From Burkholderia gladioli (GTDB taxonomy: Bacteria; Pseudomonadota; Gammaproteobacteria; Burkholderiales; Burkholderiaceae), in contig NZ_CP009323.1 of assembly GCF_000959725.1 (NCBI RefSeq), positions 4,464,001 to 4,528,000 of the forward strand: DNA of 64,000 bases, in the 5' to 3' direction. Position numbers and translations under genes: made by a program. Positions within the stretch are counted from its first letter, which is position 1; the number at the start of each line of letters is the position of its first letter. The notes beneath the pieces are model-generated. The model worked only from the letters and a program-made list of their open reading frames with translations, did no database searches and was not told the origin of the DNA. This document shows positions 35,724-44,564 of the stretch, in pieces.

Positions 35724-36544
35724 CACGTGCCGCTCCGGTCGAGTACGGCGCGTTCGAGTGCAATCGTCAGCGTGAAGAACAGGTAGGCAACTGTGGTGCT
35801 GACCAGAATCGCGGCCCACATCAGGTCGAGTTGCTGTTGCGAGTAGGCGTCGAGCATCAGCGTGCCGAGACCGGGCGAGCCCGACAGCCACTCCGCGAAC
35901 ATCGCGCACAGGATCGCCGAACTCGCGGCCAGTCGAAGCCCCGTGAAAACGTAGGGAATCGCGCAGGGCAGCCGCACCTTGATCAGCGTCTGCGTAAAGC
36001 TCGCGCCGCAGGTACGCATCAGTTCCAGCATGTTCTCGCCCGGCGCTTCGAAGCCTTTCTTCGCGGCGAGCATCACCTGGAAAAATGTCAGCAGCGCCAC
36101 CATGCCGATCGTGTTCCAGCGGTCGCGGCCGAACAGCACGATAATCAGCGGCGTCACCGCGATCATCGGAATGGTGCGGATCACGATCAGCAGCGGCGTG
36201 ACCGTGCGGCTCGCCAGCGGCGACAGCACGAACAGCAGCGCGAAACCGATCGCCACGACCATCGCGACCAACGTGCCGACCACCGTGCACCACACGGTCA
36301 GCCACGCGGCCGAGGCCACCACATGCGCATGTACCACCAGCGCGTTGAGCGCCTGCGCCGGCGACGGCAACAGGTAATCGGGCAGATGGAAGATCGCGAC
36401 GACCGCTGTCCACACTAATCCGGCTACCACCAGAAACGCGCCGTAGTTCGCGAGGCGCTCCATCGTGACGCGCAACGCAGCAGAGCCTTGCCGCCAGGGT
36501 CGCGGTATCTGGCGCGGCGCGCCGCTCATCTTGAGTACGTTCAT
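35723..36544 (-). CDS. ABC transporter permease (SsuC/TauC-like), second of two
   Basis: This inner-membrane permease of about 273 residues has about six spans (VVAGLVWTAVVAIFHL, VVGTLVAMVVAIGFALLFVLS, MVALLTFFQVMLA, ILVSTTVAYLFFTLTIAL). The coupling loop is MRTCGASFTQTLIKVRLPCAIPYVFTGLRLA. The frame is open much further upstream, but ATG 36544 overlaps the stop of the other permease as ATGA and gives the normal family length. It works with the neighbouring permease, ATPase and binding protein. Confidence 0.87.
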   Translation of the reverse strand: MNVLKMSGAPRQIPRPWRQGSAALRVTMERLANYGAFLVVAGLVWTAVVAIFHLPDYLLPSPAQALNALVVHAHVVASAAWLTVWCTVVGTLVAMVVAIGFALLFVLSPLASRTVTPLLIVIRTIPMIAVTPLIIVLFGRDRWNTIGMVALLTFFQVMLAAKKGFEAPGENMLELMRTCGASFTQTLIKVRLPCAIPYVFTGLRLAASSAILCAMFAEWLSGSPGLGTLMLDAYSQQQLDLMWAAILVSTTVAYLFFTLTIALERAVLDRSGT

Positions 36545-37356
36545 ACCGAAGCCTTCCTGACGACGCGATCGGCGGAGATCGCCAGCCGCTCGATCATGCA
36601 TACATAGCCGTAAGCCAGCAGCGACACCGCGCAAGCGACGCCGACCGTGGTCCACAGGCGGTCGATCTGCAGGCTGAACATGGCGTTGATCATGATGACG
36701 CCGAGTCCCGTGTCCGCGCCGTTCCATTCGGCGACCAGCGCACCGAGAATCGACAGCGGCGCGGCGATCCGCAAGCCCACGAACAGATACGGCACGGAGA
36801 CGGGCAACGCCAGCCGCGTGAAGCGCTGCCACGGGCTGGCCGCCATCACGACGAACAGTTCGTCGAGCCGCTCGCCGACCGCGCGGATCCCCTGCACCAC
36901 CGACACCAGAATCGGGAACACGCAGATCACTGCCGTGATGGCGATTCGCGTGATCACCGAAGGCCCCATCCAGATGAGCAGCATCGGCGCGATGGCCATG
37001 ATGGGTATGCTGCTCAGCACGGCCGCGCAGGTCATGACCGTGGTCTCGATGCCGCGGATCGCATAGACGGCGAACGCGAGCAGCAGGGACACGAGCGTCG
37101 CGGCAATGCAGCCGTAGATTGCGACCAGCAAGGTCGGTAGCGTTTGCTCGACCAGCGCGCCCGCATCGTGCACGGCCGCTCGGGCCACCTGCGACGGCGC
37201 GGGCAAGGCGGCGGGCGACACGCCCGCACGCGCGGCCCATTCCCCGAGCGCGAGAATCGCGAGAATCAGTAGCACCGGCGGGATTGCCTGAAGCACTGAG
37301 GGTGCGAAGCCGGACAATGCAGCGCCGACACGCGGAGCGGTTCGGTCAGGCTGCAT
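36541..37356 (-). CDS. ABC transporter permease (SsuC/TauC-like), first of two
   Basis: The permease has about 271 residues with membrane spans VLQAIPPVLLILAILALGEW, LLVAIYGCIAATLVSLLLAFAVYAI, VLSSIPIMAIAPMLLIWMG and VGVACAVSLLAYGYVCMI. The coupling loop is VMAASPWQRFTRLALPVSVPYLFVGLRIA. I chose ATG 37356 because AGAGG lies seven bases upstream; it overlaps the ATPase stop by 11 bases. Taurine/sulfonate-type importers usually have one permease gene used as a homodimer, so two different permeases here imply a heterodimeric channel. Confidence 0.86.
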   Translation of the reverse strand: MQPDRTAPRVGAALSGFAPSVLQAIPPVLLILAILALGEWAARAGVSPAALPAPSQVARAAVHDAGALVEQTLPTLLVAIYGCIAATLVSLLLAFAVYAIRGIETTVMTCAAVLSSIPIMAIAPMLLIWMGPSVITRIAITAVICVFPILVSVVQGIRAVGERLDELFVVMAASPWQRFTRLALPVSVPYLFVGLRIAAPLSILGALVAEWNGADTGLGVIMINAMFSLQIDRLWTTVGVACAVSLLAYGYVCMIERLAISADRVVRKASV

Positions 37357-38134
37357 GATCGAACCTCTGTCCGGCATCACCGAACAACGAGCGACGCACC
37401 TGATCGACGAGCGCTGCAAAGCGCGGCGTGCAGAGATGATCGAACCGGCGCGGCCGTTCGATATCTACCTCCACCGTCTCCACGATGCGGCCCGGACGCG
37501 CTGCCAGAATGAAGATGCGATCGGCCATCAGCACGGCCTCCTCGATCGAATGCGTGACCATCAGCGCAGTCGTGCCCGTTTGCGCCCAGATCCGCAGCAG
37601 TTCGAAGTTCATCTTGTAGCGTGTGATTTCGTCGAGCGCGCCGAACGGCTCGTCGAGCAGCAGCACTTGCGGCGCGACCGCCAGCGCTCGCGCAATCGCG
37701 CAACGCTGCTGCATGCCGCCCGACAGTTGCGCGGGCCGCGCATGCTCGAAGCCGCCGAGTCCGACCAGTTCGATCAGTTGAGCCGGCGTGAGCGCGCCGC
37801 GCTTGCCCTCCTTACCGAGCATTTCCAGCGGCAGTCTGATGTTGTCGAGAACCGAGCGCCACGGCAGCAGCGTTGCGTCCTGAAACACGAAGCCGATTTC
37901 GTGACGCAGACGCGCGGTACGTGGCGGCGCGCCGTCGATGGCGATCGAGCCGCTGGTTGGCGCCACCAGGTCCGCGACCATCCGCAGCAAGGTGGACTTG
38001 CCGCAACCCGACGGACCGATCAGCGCACCGAACTCACCGGGGGCCAGATTGAGCGTCGTCCGATCGAGCGCGACGAACGGTTGACCGCCGACGTCGAACG
38101 ACTTCGACACGGCGTTGATGGACAAACCAGCCAT
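37346..38134 (-). CDS. ABC transporter ATPase (SsuB/TauB-like)
   Basis: This ABC ATPase has about 262 residues. Walker A GPSGCGKST is near 42-50, the Q-loop reads VFQDATLLPWRSVLDNI, the signature is LSGGMQQRCAIARAL, Walker B is VLLLDEPFGALD and the H-loop is MVTHSIEEAVLMADR. These are typical of nitrate/sulfonate/taurine-type importers. ATG 38134 has GGAG five bases upstream; the GTG at 38140 is less likely. It lies 138 bp after the binding-protein gene. Confidence 0.91.
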   Translation of the reverse strand: MAGLSINAVSKSFDVGGQPFVALDRTTLNLAPGEFGALIGPSGCGKSTLLRMVADLVAPTSGSIAIDGAPPRTARLRHEIGFVFQDATLLPWRSVLDNIRLPLEMLGKEGKRGALTPAQLIELVGLGGFEHARPAQLSGGMQQRCAIARALAVAPQVLLLDEPFGALDEITRYKMNFELLRIWAQTGTTALMVTHSIEEAVLMADRIFILAARPGRIVETVEVDIERPRRFDHLCTPRFAALVDQVRRSLFGDAGQRFDHAA

Positions 38135-38272
38135 GAACACTCCAGATGCGTTGCAAGCGTGGCGTGCGAACGGGTCGCACGTCCGGTTGAAAGACTACGC
38201 GGACAAAAGCGCGGCGCAGTTGCCAATTCCGCGCCTCACGCGCGCCGTTTTGACACCACCCCGAATGCGGCG

Positions 38273-39373
38273 TCAGGCCTGATCGAGCGCGGCGCGAATC
38301 ACGCTTTGGGTGACGATCTTCGAGATGTCGATCCGGCTGCCCGCGGGGATCGAGCCGGCCTCGACGCCCAGCGCGACGCTGTCTTCGAACACGCCGGGAT
38401 CGATCCACAACATGCCGTGTTTCATCGCGTCGCCGGTGGTCAGATAGCTCATCATCATGTCGGCTTCTTCGAGCTGTTCGTCGAGCAGCGTGCCCGGTGG
38501 CGCGTAGCGGCGCACCACCATTTCGGCGGTCTCGCGCGGATGACGGACCATCCACGACCAGCCCTGCACCAGCGCGCGGGTGTAGCGCACCAGTTCGTCG
38601 TGGTGATCGTCGAGCGTGTCCTGGCGGGCCATCAGCACCTGGCCGTAGCCCCGAAAGCCAAGATCAGAGAAACGCAGGACGTGCGGCTTCAGATGCGCGC
38701 GGCGCAATGGCGGCACCGCCGTGGTCTCCCAGCCATAGTATGCGTCGACCTGACGTGCGGCCAGCAGCGTCGGATCGTTGCCGACCGGCACCAGCTTGAC
38801 GCGCTCGGGCGCAATCTTCGCGCGCCGCAGCAGCGCTTCAACCTGGCCGCGAATACTGTTCGGCACACCGATGATCTTGCCCACCATGTCCTGCAGCGAG
38901 GTCACGGGCCGTTCGCCGAGACTCACGAAACAGCTCGGGTCGCGCTGCATCACGGCGGCAAAGGCCACCAGCGGCTGCTTGCGCAGATAGCCCGAGATCA
39001 TCCCGGCGGGATTGGATTCGCTGACCGTCGAGCGGCCGCTGGCGACCAGCATCCGGTAGTCGGTGCCGGGGCCGCCCGCCGTGTATTGCACGTCCAGCCC
39101 CTGATGCGCGAAGTAGCCGCGTTCGATCGCGACGAAGTCGCCGCCGAACTGCACGCCGTTGAGCCACCCGAGTTGATGGGTGATGCGCGCATGCCCTGCG
39201 ACGGCGCTCCGTTCGTTACTCATGCGCGGCAATACGTGCATCGACAACGCTCCGACGCCTAGCACCGACAGCGCGCCGATGCCCGCAAGCAGCGACCGCC
39301 GACGGCTATCCGGATTGTTGCGACCGGCGTCCGGCCCCTCCACGTGCTGATTGACATTTATTGATTGGCTCAT
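38273..39373 (-). CDS. ABC transporter substrate-binding protein (NMT1/SsuA-like), probable Tat export
   Basis: The precursor has about 366 residues. The leader contains SRRRSLLAGIGALSVLGVGAL, an Arg-Arg pair before the hydrophobic core that suggests Tat export; there is no lipobox Cys. The mature part matches the NMT1/ThiY/SsuA fold: GWLNGVQFGGDFVAIERGYFAHQGLDV, GPGTDYRMLVASGRSTV, VGKIIGVPNSIRGQVEALLRRAKI and ARQVDAYYGWETTAVPPLRRA. ATG 39373 gives a normal leader; upstream frame is not coding. Ligands of the family include pyrimidines, riboflavin, nitrate and sulfonates, so the substrate here is open. It heads the leftward operon ending with the aldehyde dehydrogenase. Confidence 0.87.
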   Translation of the reverse strand: MSQSINVNQHVEGPDAGRNNPDSRRRSLLAGIGALSVLGVGALSMHVLPRMSNERSAVAGHARITHQLGWLNGVQFGGDFVAIERGYFAHQGLDVQYTAGGPGTDYRMLVASGRSTVSESNPAGMISGYLRKQPLVAFAAVMQRDPSCFVSLGERPVTSLQDMVGKIIGVPNSIRGQVEALLRRAKIAPERVKLVPVGNDPTLLAARQVDAYYGWETTAVPPLRRAHLKPHVLRFSDLGFRGYGQVLMARQDTLDDHHDELVRYTRALVQGWSWMVRHPRETAEMVVRRYAPPGTLLDEQLEEADMMMSYLTTGDAMKHGMLWIDPGVFEDSVALGVEAGSIPAGSRIDISKIVTQSVIRAALDQA

Positions 39374-39685
39374 GGTCCACTGCGCAGCGTGCGGCGTCCG
39401 GAAGCAACGCCTCACATCGTCGAGAGTCGGTACATGTGCAGGGCATCGAAGCGTGCCGTCACATGCGGTGGGACATAGCCTACTTCGCGAAAACGCACGA
39501 CGGGTAGTAAAAAAAAATACGCATGAGTCGTAGCCGAATCGGTCACACGCAAATGCGCAAACGGCACTCCATGCGTTTTTTCGGCGAGTGTAGTCTTGCG
39601 ATCGTCGCTTGATTGCGCGTGCATGACGCATCTCGTTTCGCCGCGCGTTCACTGGCCCGCTCCCCTCTCCTTCAAGGCACATCAC
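39374..39685. promoter_or_regulatory. divergent promoter region between the transporter and the oxygenase-hyuAB operons
   Basis: These 312 bases separate a leftward and a rightward operon and hold no supported gene. An A-rich run (39508-39516) and a T-rich run near 39580 mark likely promoter elements. No regulator gene lies adjacent, so the LysR protein encoded at 48 kb may act here, which is inference. Confidence 0.45.
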
Positions 39686-40693
39686 ATGTCCCGTAGCTCG
39701 GAAGGCATTGAAGACAAGATCGTCGCCCGCATGGTCGATATCTCCGAAATTCCCATCATCGATTTCTCGCCTTTCCTGCGTGGCGATCTTTCGGGCAAGG
39801 CGCGGGTCGCCACCCAGATCGCCGAGGCCTGCACGCGCATCGGATTCTTCTACCTCAGTGGCCATGGCGTCGATCAGGCGCTGATCGACGGTGCATTCGA
39901 GCAATCGGCCGAGTTCTATCATCGTCCCGCCGAAGAGAAGCAGCAGGCGCTTGCGACCGTCGACTGGTATCGCGGCTGGGTGCCGATGCCGCCGGCGCAG
40001 AAGCTCTCGCGCAACAGCCGGTTGCACGAGCAATACCGCTTGCAAAGCGAATTCGACGACGGCGAGGTCGATCCGCTGTTCTATCGACCGAACCGCTGGC
40101 CCGCCGACATGCCGGTGTTCCGCGACACCTGTACGCGCTACTACGACGCGATGACCGCTCTGTCGCGGGAGTTGCTCAAGGCGTTCGCGATTGGCCTCGG
40201 GCTGCATGAGAACCGCTTCGACGGGTACTTTCACAGGCCGCTTTCGCAGCTGAGTCTCCTTTACTACATTCCGCTACCCGACGACGCCGATATCGAAGTG
40301 TCGAATACCGTCTCGCACACCGACGAAGGCCCCTTCACGATCCTCGCGCAGGATATGCGCGGCGGTCTCGAAGTGAAGCGCCGTGACGGTACATGGATCG
40401 AAGCGCCGCCGATTCCCGGCGCGCTGACCATCAACGTCGGCGACATGATGATGTGGTGGTCGAACGGCCGGTACCTGTCGAACTTCCATCGGGTACGCAA
40501 CCGGTCGCGCCACGAACGCTTTTCGATCCCGTTCTTCATGAACCCGGATCGCGACGTCGTGGTCGAGCCCTTGCCCGAACTGATTGCGCAGGACCACGAG
40601 AGGCGCTTCGAAGCCGTGAACGTCGGCAAGCACCTGAGCCGTTTCTACGAGAGTCTCAACAAGCGCGCTGCCGAAGCAGCCGCGCAGATGTGA
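39686..40693 (+). CDS. isopenicillin N synthase-like 2OG/Fe(II) dioxygenase
   Basis: This non-haem iron oxygenase of about 335 residues belongs to the IPNS/2OG superfamily. IPIIDFSPFLRGD and ACTRIGFFYLSGHGVDQALID form the N-terminal DIOX_N part. The iron triad is SHTDEGPFTILAQD (His and Asp) and NFHRVRN (His), followed by RHERFSIPFF, whose Arg-x-Ser binds 2-oxoglutarate. I chose ATG 39686 because AAGG lies eight bases upstream; the open frame extends to 39596. It is the first gene of a rightward operon with hyuA and hyuB. It probably hydroxylates or desaturates the imported compound before ring hydrolysis. Confidence 0.88.
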   Translation: MSRSSEGIEDKIVARMVDISEIPIIDFSPFLRGDLSGKARVATQIAEACTRIGFFYLSGHGVDQALIDGAFEQSAEFYHRPAEEKQQALATVDWYRGWVPMPPAQKLSRNSRLHEQYRLQSEFDDGEVDPLFYRPNRWPADMPVFRDTCTRYYDAMTALSRELLKAFAIGLGLHENRFDGYFHRPLSQLSLLYYIPLPDDADIEVSNTVSHTDEGPFTILAQDMRGGLEVKRRDGTWIEAPPIPGALTINVGDMMMWWSNGRYLSNFHRVRNRSRHERFSIPFFMNPDRDVVVEPLPELIAQDHERRFEAVNVGKHLSRFYESLNKRAAEAAAQM

Positions 40694-40718
40694 GCATGGA
40701 ACCGGGGAGATCGCAGTG

Positions 40719-42845
40719 ATGCCAGCAGTGAAGGCAGAAATGAAACCTGGTACGAAGCCAGGCAAGAACGCACGGATCGGTGCGGACATCGGCGGCACGT
40801 TCACGGACGTGGTGCTCGAATTCGACGGCCGCCGCGAGTCGACCAAAATCCTCACCACCTACGACGCGCCCGAGCGCGCCCTGCTCGAAGGCATCGACAT
40901 CGTTCTGGCACGCGCCGGTCTGCGCGTTGAGGATGTCGGGTTGATCGTGCATGGCACCACGCTCGCCACCAATGCGCTAATCGAGCGGCGCGGCGCAAAG
41001 ACTGCGTTGCTGACTACCAGCGGCTTTCGCGACGTGCTCGAGCTGGCCTCGGAAAGCCGCTTCGATCAGTACGACCTGACAATGCAGTCGCCCACGCCGC
41101 TGGTGCCGCGTACCATGCGCGTCGGTATCGCCGAACGCATCGCGGCGGGCGGCGACGTGTTGTTGCCGCTCGATGCCGCGGCGGTCCGCGCGGCCGCAGC
41201 GCAATTCGGTGCGGCTGGCGTCGAGAGCGTCGCAGTCGCGTTCCTGCATAGCTACGCCAATCCCGCGCACGAACAGGCGGCCGCCGCATTGCTCGCCGAA
41301 TGCCTACCCGGCGTGAGCATTTCGCTGTCGTCAGAAGTGTCGCCGGAGATGCGCGAGTACGAGCGATTCTCCACGACCGTCGCAAATGCCTATGTGCAAC
41401 CGCTGGTCGCGAGCTACCTGCGCCGTCTCGAAGACAAGCTCGGAACGCTGGGTTTTCAGTGTCCGCTCTTCCTCATGTTGTCGTCGGGCGGCTTGACGAC
41501 GGTCGATACCGCTGCGCGCTTTCCGGTCCGGCTGGTCGAATCGGGTCCGGCGGGCGGCGCAATTTTCGCAGCCAGCGTCGCAGCCGAACGCGGCATCGAC
41601 AACATGCTGGCGCTCGATGTCGGTGGCACGACCGCCAAAATCTGCTTTATCGATCACGCCCGTCCACGCATCTCGCAGATGTTCGAAGTAGCGCGCGTGC
41701 ACCGCTTTCGCAAAGGCAGCGGCTTGCCGTTGCGGATTCCCGTGGTGGAAATGGTCGAGATCGGCGCGGGCGGCGGTTCGATCGCGCATCTCGATAGCGC
41801 GCGCCGTCTGAACGTCGGCCCGCGCAGCGCCGGCTCCGAGCCAGGTCCGGCCTGTTACGGACGCGGCGGCACCTCGCCGACCGTGACCGACGCCGACCTC
41901 GTGCTCGGCCGGATCGACCCCGCCGCATTTGCCGGCGGCTCGATCCGGCTCGACGCCGAGGCATCGCGCGCCGCGCTCGAATCCCTGAACGTGTGGGATG
42001 CGAGTGCCACGCAACTGGCGCTCGGCGTCAGCGAAACCGTCGACGAAGCCATGGCCAGCGCCGCCCGCGTCCACGCGATGGAAAACGGCGCGGACACCGC
42101 CGCGCACACGCTGTTCGCGTTCGGCGGCGCGGCGCCCTTGCATGCCGCGCGCATCGCCGAAAAACTCGGTATCCGCGAAGTGGTGATTCCGCGCAGCGCG
42201 GGTGTCGGCTCGGCGGTCGGCTTCCTGCGCGCGCCCATCGCCTATGAAGTGTCGCGCAGCCTGCATCAGCGGCTCGACCGCTTCGAGCCAGACGCGATCA
42301 ACGCGATGCTCGATCGGATGGCGGGCGAAGCGCACGAAATCGTCGCGCGCACCGATGCATCGGTTGCGCGCATCGAGCGGCGCACCGCGTTCGCGCGCTA
42401 TTGCGGCCAGGGCTTCGAGATCGCGATCGAGGTGCCGGTGCGCACGCTCGGCGCGGACGATGCCGCCGTGCTCGGCGCGACCTTCGACGCGGCGTATCGC
42501 GCGCTGTACGGCGCGACTGCCGAAGGACTCGCGGTGGAAGTGCTGACCTGGCGGATGTCGGTGACGACCGAAGCCACGCCGGTGCGTCGCGTCGAGTCGA
42601 GCGCGTCGCAGCGCACCGTCAGGCCCGGCAGCACGCGCCGGGTGGTCGATCCGGCGAGCGGCGAGACGGTCGAGTTCGCGGTCGCCGGACGCGCAGGTTT
42701 GCTGCCTGGCGACCGGATCGAAGGACCGGCGCTGATCGTCGAACACGAAACCACGACGGTCGTCTCGGCCTCGTTCGATGCGACCATCGACGCGCACGGC
42801 TATATCGTGCTGACGCGTCGTGAATCTTCCGGAGTCACCGTATGA
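40719..42845 (+). CDS. hyuA: hydantoinase/oxoprolinase family A subunit
   Basis: The 708 residues form the ATP-binding ASKHA-type A subunit: IGADIGGTFTDVVLEFDG at the N-terminus, LIVHGTTLATNALIERRGAKTALLTTSGFRDVLELASESR, a second phosphate-binding block LALDVGGTTAKICFID near 305, and GAGGGSIAHLD. HyuA with HyuB performs ATP-dependent opening of cyclic amides (N-methylhydantoin, 5-oxoproline); relatives carboxylate ketones. ATG 40719 has GGGGAG upstream; an adjacent GTG 40716 is possible. It overlaps hyuB by four bases (ATGA). Confidence 0.9.
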   Translation: MPAVKAEMKPGTKPGKNARIGADIGGTFTDVVLEFDGRRESTKILTTYDAPERALLEGIDIVLARAGLRVEDVGLIVHGTTLATNALIERRGAKTALLTTSGFRDVLELASESRFDQYDLTMQSPTPLVPRTMRVGIAERIAAGGDVLLPLDAAAVRAAAAQFGAAGVESVAVAFLHSYANPAHEQAAAALLAECLPGVSISLSSEVSPEMREYERFSTTVANAYVQPLVASYLRRLEDKLGTLGFQCPLFLMLSSGGLTTVDTAARFPVRLVESGPAGGAIFAASVAAERGIDNMLALDVGGTTAKICFIDHARPRISQMFEVARVHRFRKGSGLPLRIPVVEMVEIGAGGGSIAHLDSARRLNVGPRSAGSEPGPACYGRGGTSPTVTDADLVLGRIDPAAFAGGSIRLDAEASRAALESLNVWDASATQLALGVSETVDEAMASAARVHAMENGADTAAHTLFAFGGAAPLHAARIAEKLGIREVVIPRSAGVGSAVGFLRAPIAYEVSRSLHQRLDRFEPDAINAMLDRMAGEAHEIVARTDASVARIERRTAFARYCGQGFEIAIEVPVRTLGADDAAVLGATFDAAYRALYGATAEGLAVEVLTWRMSVTTEATPVRRVESSASQRTVRPGSTRRVVDPASGETVEFAVAGRAGLLPGDRIEGPALIVEHETTTVVSASFDATIDAHGYIVLTRRESSGVTV

Positions 42846-44488
42846 GCGGCGCGTTGAACGACCTGCGCAAGCAGTTGATGTGGACCCGGCTGATTTCGAT
42901 CGTCGAGGAATCGGCCCAGGCCTTGATGCGCACCGCGTTTTCGACGACGGTGCGCGATGCGGGCGATCTGTCGGCGGCGATCTTCGACAGCCGTGGACGG
43001 ATGATCGCCGAAGCGGTGACGGGCACGCCGGGACACGTCAATTCGATGGCCGAAGGCGTGCGCCACTTTCTCGAACGCTTCCCCGTCGAGCGCATGGAAG
43101 ACGGTGATCACTTCGTCACCAACGACCCTTGGCTGACAGCCGGGCATCTGCACGACATCACAGTAGTCAGCCCGGTGGTCGCAGATGGCAAGGTGGTCGC
43201 GTTTATCGGCTGCTGCTGTCACCAGCTGGATATCGGCGGATTGGGACAAGGACCGGACGGCCGCTCGATCTTCGAGGAAGGCCTCCAGATTCCGTTGCTC
43301 AAGCTGGCCTCGCGCGGCGTGCTGAACCAGGATCTGATGGACATCCTGCGCGCCAACGTGCGCACGCCCTTGCAGGCCGAAGGCGACATGCTGTCGTATA
43401 TCGCGTGCAACCAGTCGGGCTCGGTGCGGTTGCGCTCGATGCTCGACGAGTATGGAATGCGCGAGCTCGACACGTTGGCCGACTATATCGTCGACGAGTC
43501 GCTCGCGGCGACGCGCGCGGCCATCGCGAAGCTGCCCCAAGGCAGTTGGCACGCGGACATGACGATCGACGGTTACGACACGCCGATCACCTTGCGCGCC
43601 CGCCTGACGATCGCTGCCGACACCATCTCCGTCGACTACGGAGGCAGTGCGCCCGCAGTCAGCCAGGGCATCAACGTCGTGCTGAACTACTGCCGCGCCT
43701 ATACGGTGTTCGGCCTGAAATGCGTGGTGGCTGCCGAGATTCCGAACAATCACGGCGCCCTCCTGCCCTTTATCGTCGATGCGCCGCAGGGCAGTATCCT
43801 CAACGCGCAGCGCCCTGCTCCGGTCGCCGCGCGCCATGTGATCGGTCAGATGCTGCCCGATCTGGTATTTGGTTGTCTTGGTCAGGCATTGCCGGACAAG
43901 ACGCCCGCAGAAGGATCGTCGTGCCTGTGGAGCGTGCAGTTGCGCGGCGTCGACGGCAATACAGGTGCGAGTTTCGATACCGTGTTCTTCAATAGCGGTG
44001 GCTCCGGCGCGCGGGCGACGCTCGATGGCTTGTCGGCCACCGCATTTCCGAGCGGTGTGCGCGCGATGCCGGTCGAAGTCACCGAAGCGGGCGCTCCGAT
44101 CGTCATCTGGCGCAAAGAACTGCGGCCCGACAGCGGAGGAGCGGGACGCACGCAAGGTGGGCTGGGTCAGATCGTCGAAGTCGGCACGCGCGACGGTTCC
44201 AGCTTCGAAGTGCTGGCGATGTTCGAGCGCGTGCAGTCGGCCGCGCGCGGTCGCGCAGGCGGTCACGATGGCGCGACGGGTATCGTGCGCCTCGGCTCCG
44301 GCCCGGCGTTGCGCGCGAAAGGCTTGCAGCGCATTCCCACCGACGACCGGCTGGTGCTCGAACTGCCGGGCGGAGCGGGATTGGGCGATCCGTCGGCGCG
44401 CGACCCGCAGCACGTCGCACAGGACATCGAACACGGGCGGTTGTCAGCGGAGTTTGCAGCGCAGGCATATTCGCAAGCGGTGGGTTGA
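42842..44488 (+). CDS. hyuB: hydantoinase/oxoprolinase family B subunit
   Basis: This 548-residue HyuB subunit has WTRLISIVEESAQALMRTAFSTTVRDAGDLSAAIFDSRGRMIAEAVTGTPGHVNSM at the start and EDGDHFVTNDPWLTAGHLHDITVVSPV, whose Asp and His residues are conserved in the family and likely bind metal or substrate. GGSGAR and GAGLGDPSARDP lie near the end. It is translationally coupled to hyuA. Together they would use ATP to hydrolyse a cyclic amide. A strong hairpin follows the stop, ending the operon. Confidence 0.9.
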   Translation: MSGALNDLRKQLMWTRLISIVEESAQALMRTAFSTTVRDAGDLSAAIFDSRGRMIAEAVTGTPGHVNSMAEGVRHFLERFPVERMEDGDHFVTNDPWLTAGHLHDITVVSPVVADGKVVAFIGCCCHQLDIGGLGQGPDGRSIFEEGLQIPLLKLASRGVLNQDLMDILRANVRTPLQAEGDMLSYIACNQSGSVRLRSMLDEYGMRELDTLADYIVDESLAATRAAIAKLPQGSWHADMTIDGYDTPITLRARLTIAADTISVDYGGSAPAVSQGINVVLNYCRAYTVFGLKCVVAAEIPNNHGALLPFIVDAPQGSILNAQRPAPVAARHVIGQMLPDLVFGCLGQALPDKTPAEGSSCLWSVQLRGVDGNTGASFDTVFFNSGGSGARATLDGLSATAFPSGVRAMPVEVTEAGAPIVIWRKELRPDSGGAGRTQGGLGQIVEVGTRDGSSFEVLAMFERVQSAARGRAGGHDGATGIVRLGSGPALRAKGLQRIPTDDRLVLELPGGAGLGDPSARDPQHVAQDIEHGRLSAEFAAQAYSQAVG

Positions 44489-44506
44489 ACGTTCAGCTTG
44501 CACGGT

Positions 44507-44543
44507 AAAACGGCGGCATGACCTCGTGTCATGCCGCCGTTTT
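44507..44543. terminator. bidirectional hairpin terminator
   Basis: AAAACGGCGGCATGAC (44507-44522) and GTCATGCCGCCGTTTT (44528-44543) form a perfect 16-bp stem around a 5-base loop, with A and T runs at either side. It sits between the converging hyuB (ends 44488) and the leftward amidohydrolase (ends 44565), so it can stop transcription in both directions. Confidence 0.88.
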
Positions 44544-44564
44544 GTGCTGACCGCACGGCGTAGT

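Noticed and set aside
36545..37240. N-terminal extension of the second permease frame up to 37240
   Set aside because: The extension overlaps the first permease gene in another frame and is Arg-rich. ATG 36544 in an ATGA overlap gives the normal length.
37355..39262. Plus-strand open frame (635 codons) opposite the ATPase and binding-protein genes
   Set aside because: It spans two conserved minus-strand genes and their spacer and has no recognisable domain.
39374..40234. N-terminal extension of the SsuA-like protein frame up to 40234
   Set aside because: It runs antisense through the 2OG-oxygenase gene. ATG 39373 directly yields a proper export leader.
42800..44434. Long minus-strand open frame (544 codons) opposite hyuB, and a similar one at 41331-42797 opposite hyuA
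   Set aside because: Composition is typical of antisense shadows, and the opposite strand carries intact hyuA/hyuB motifs.
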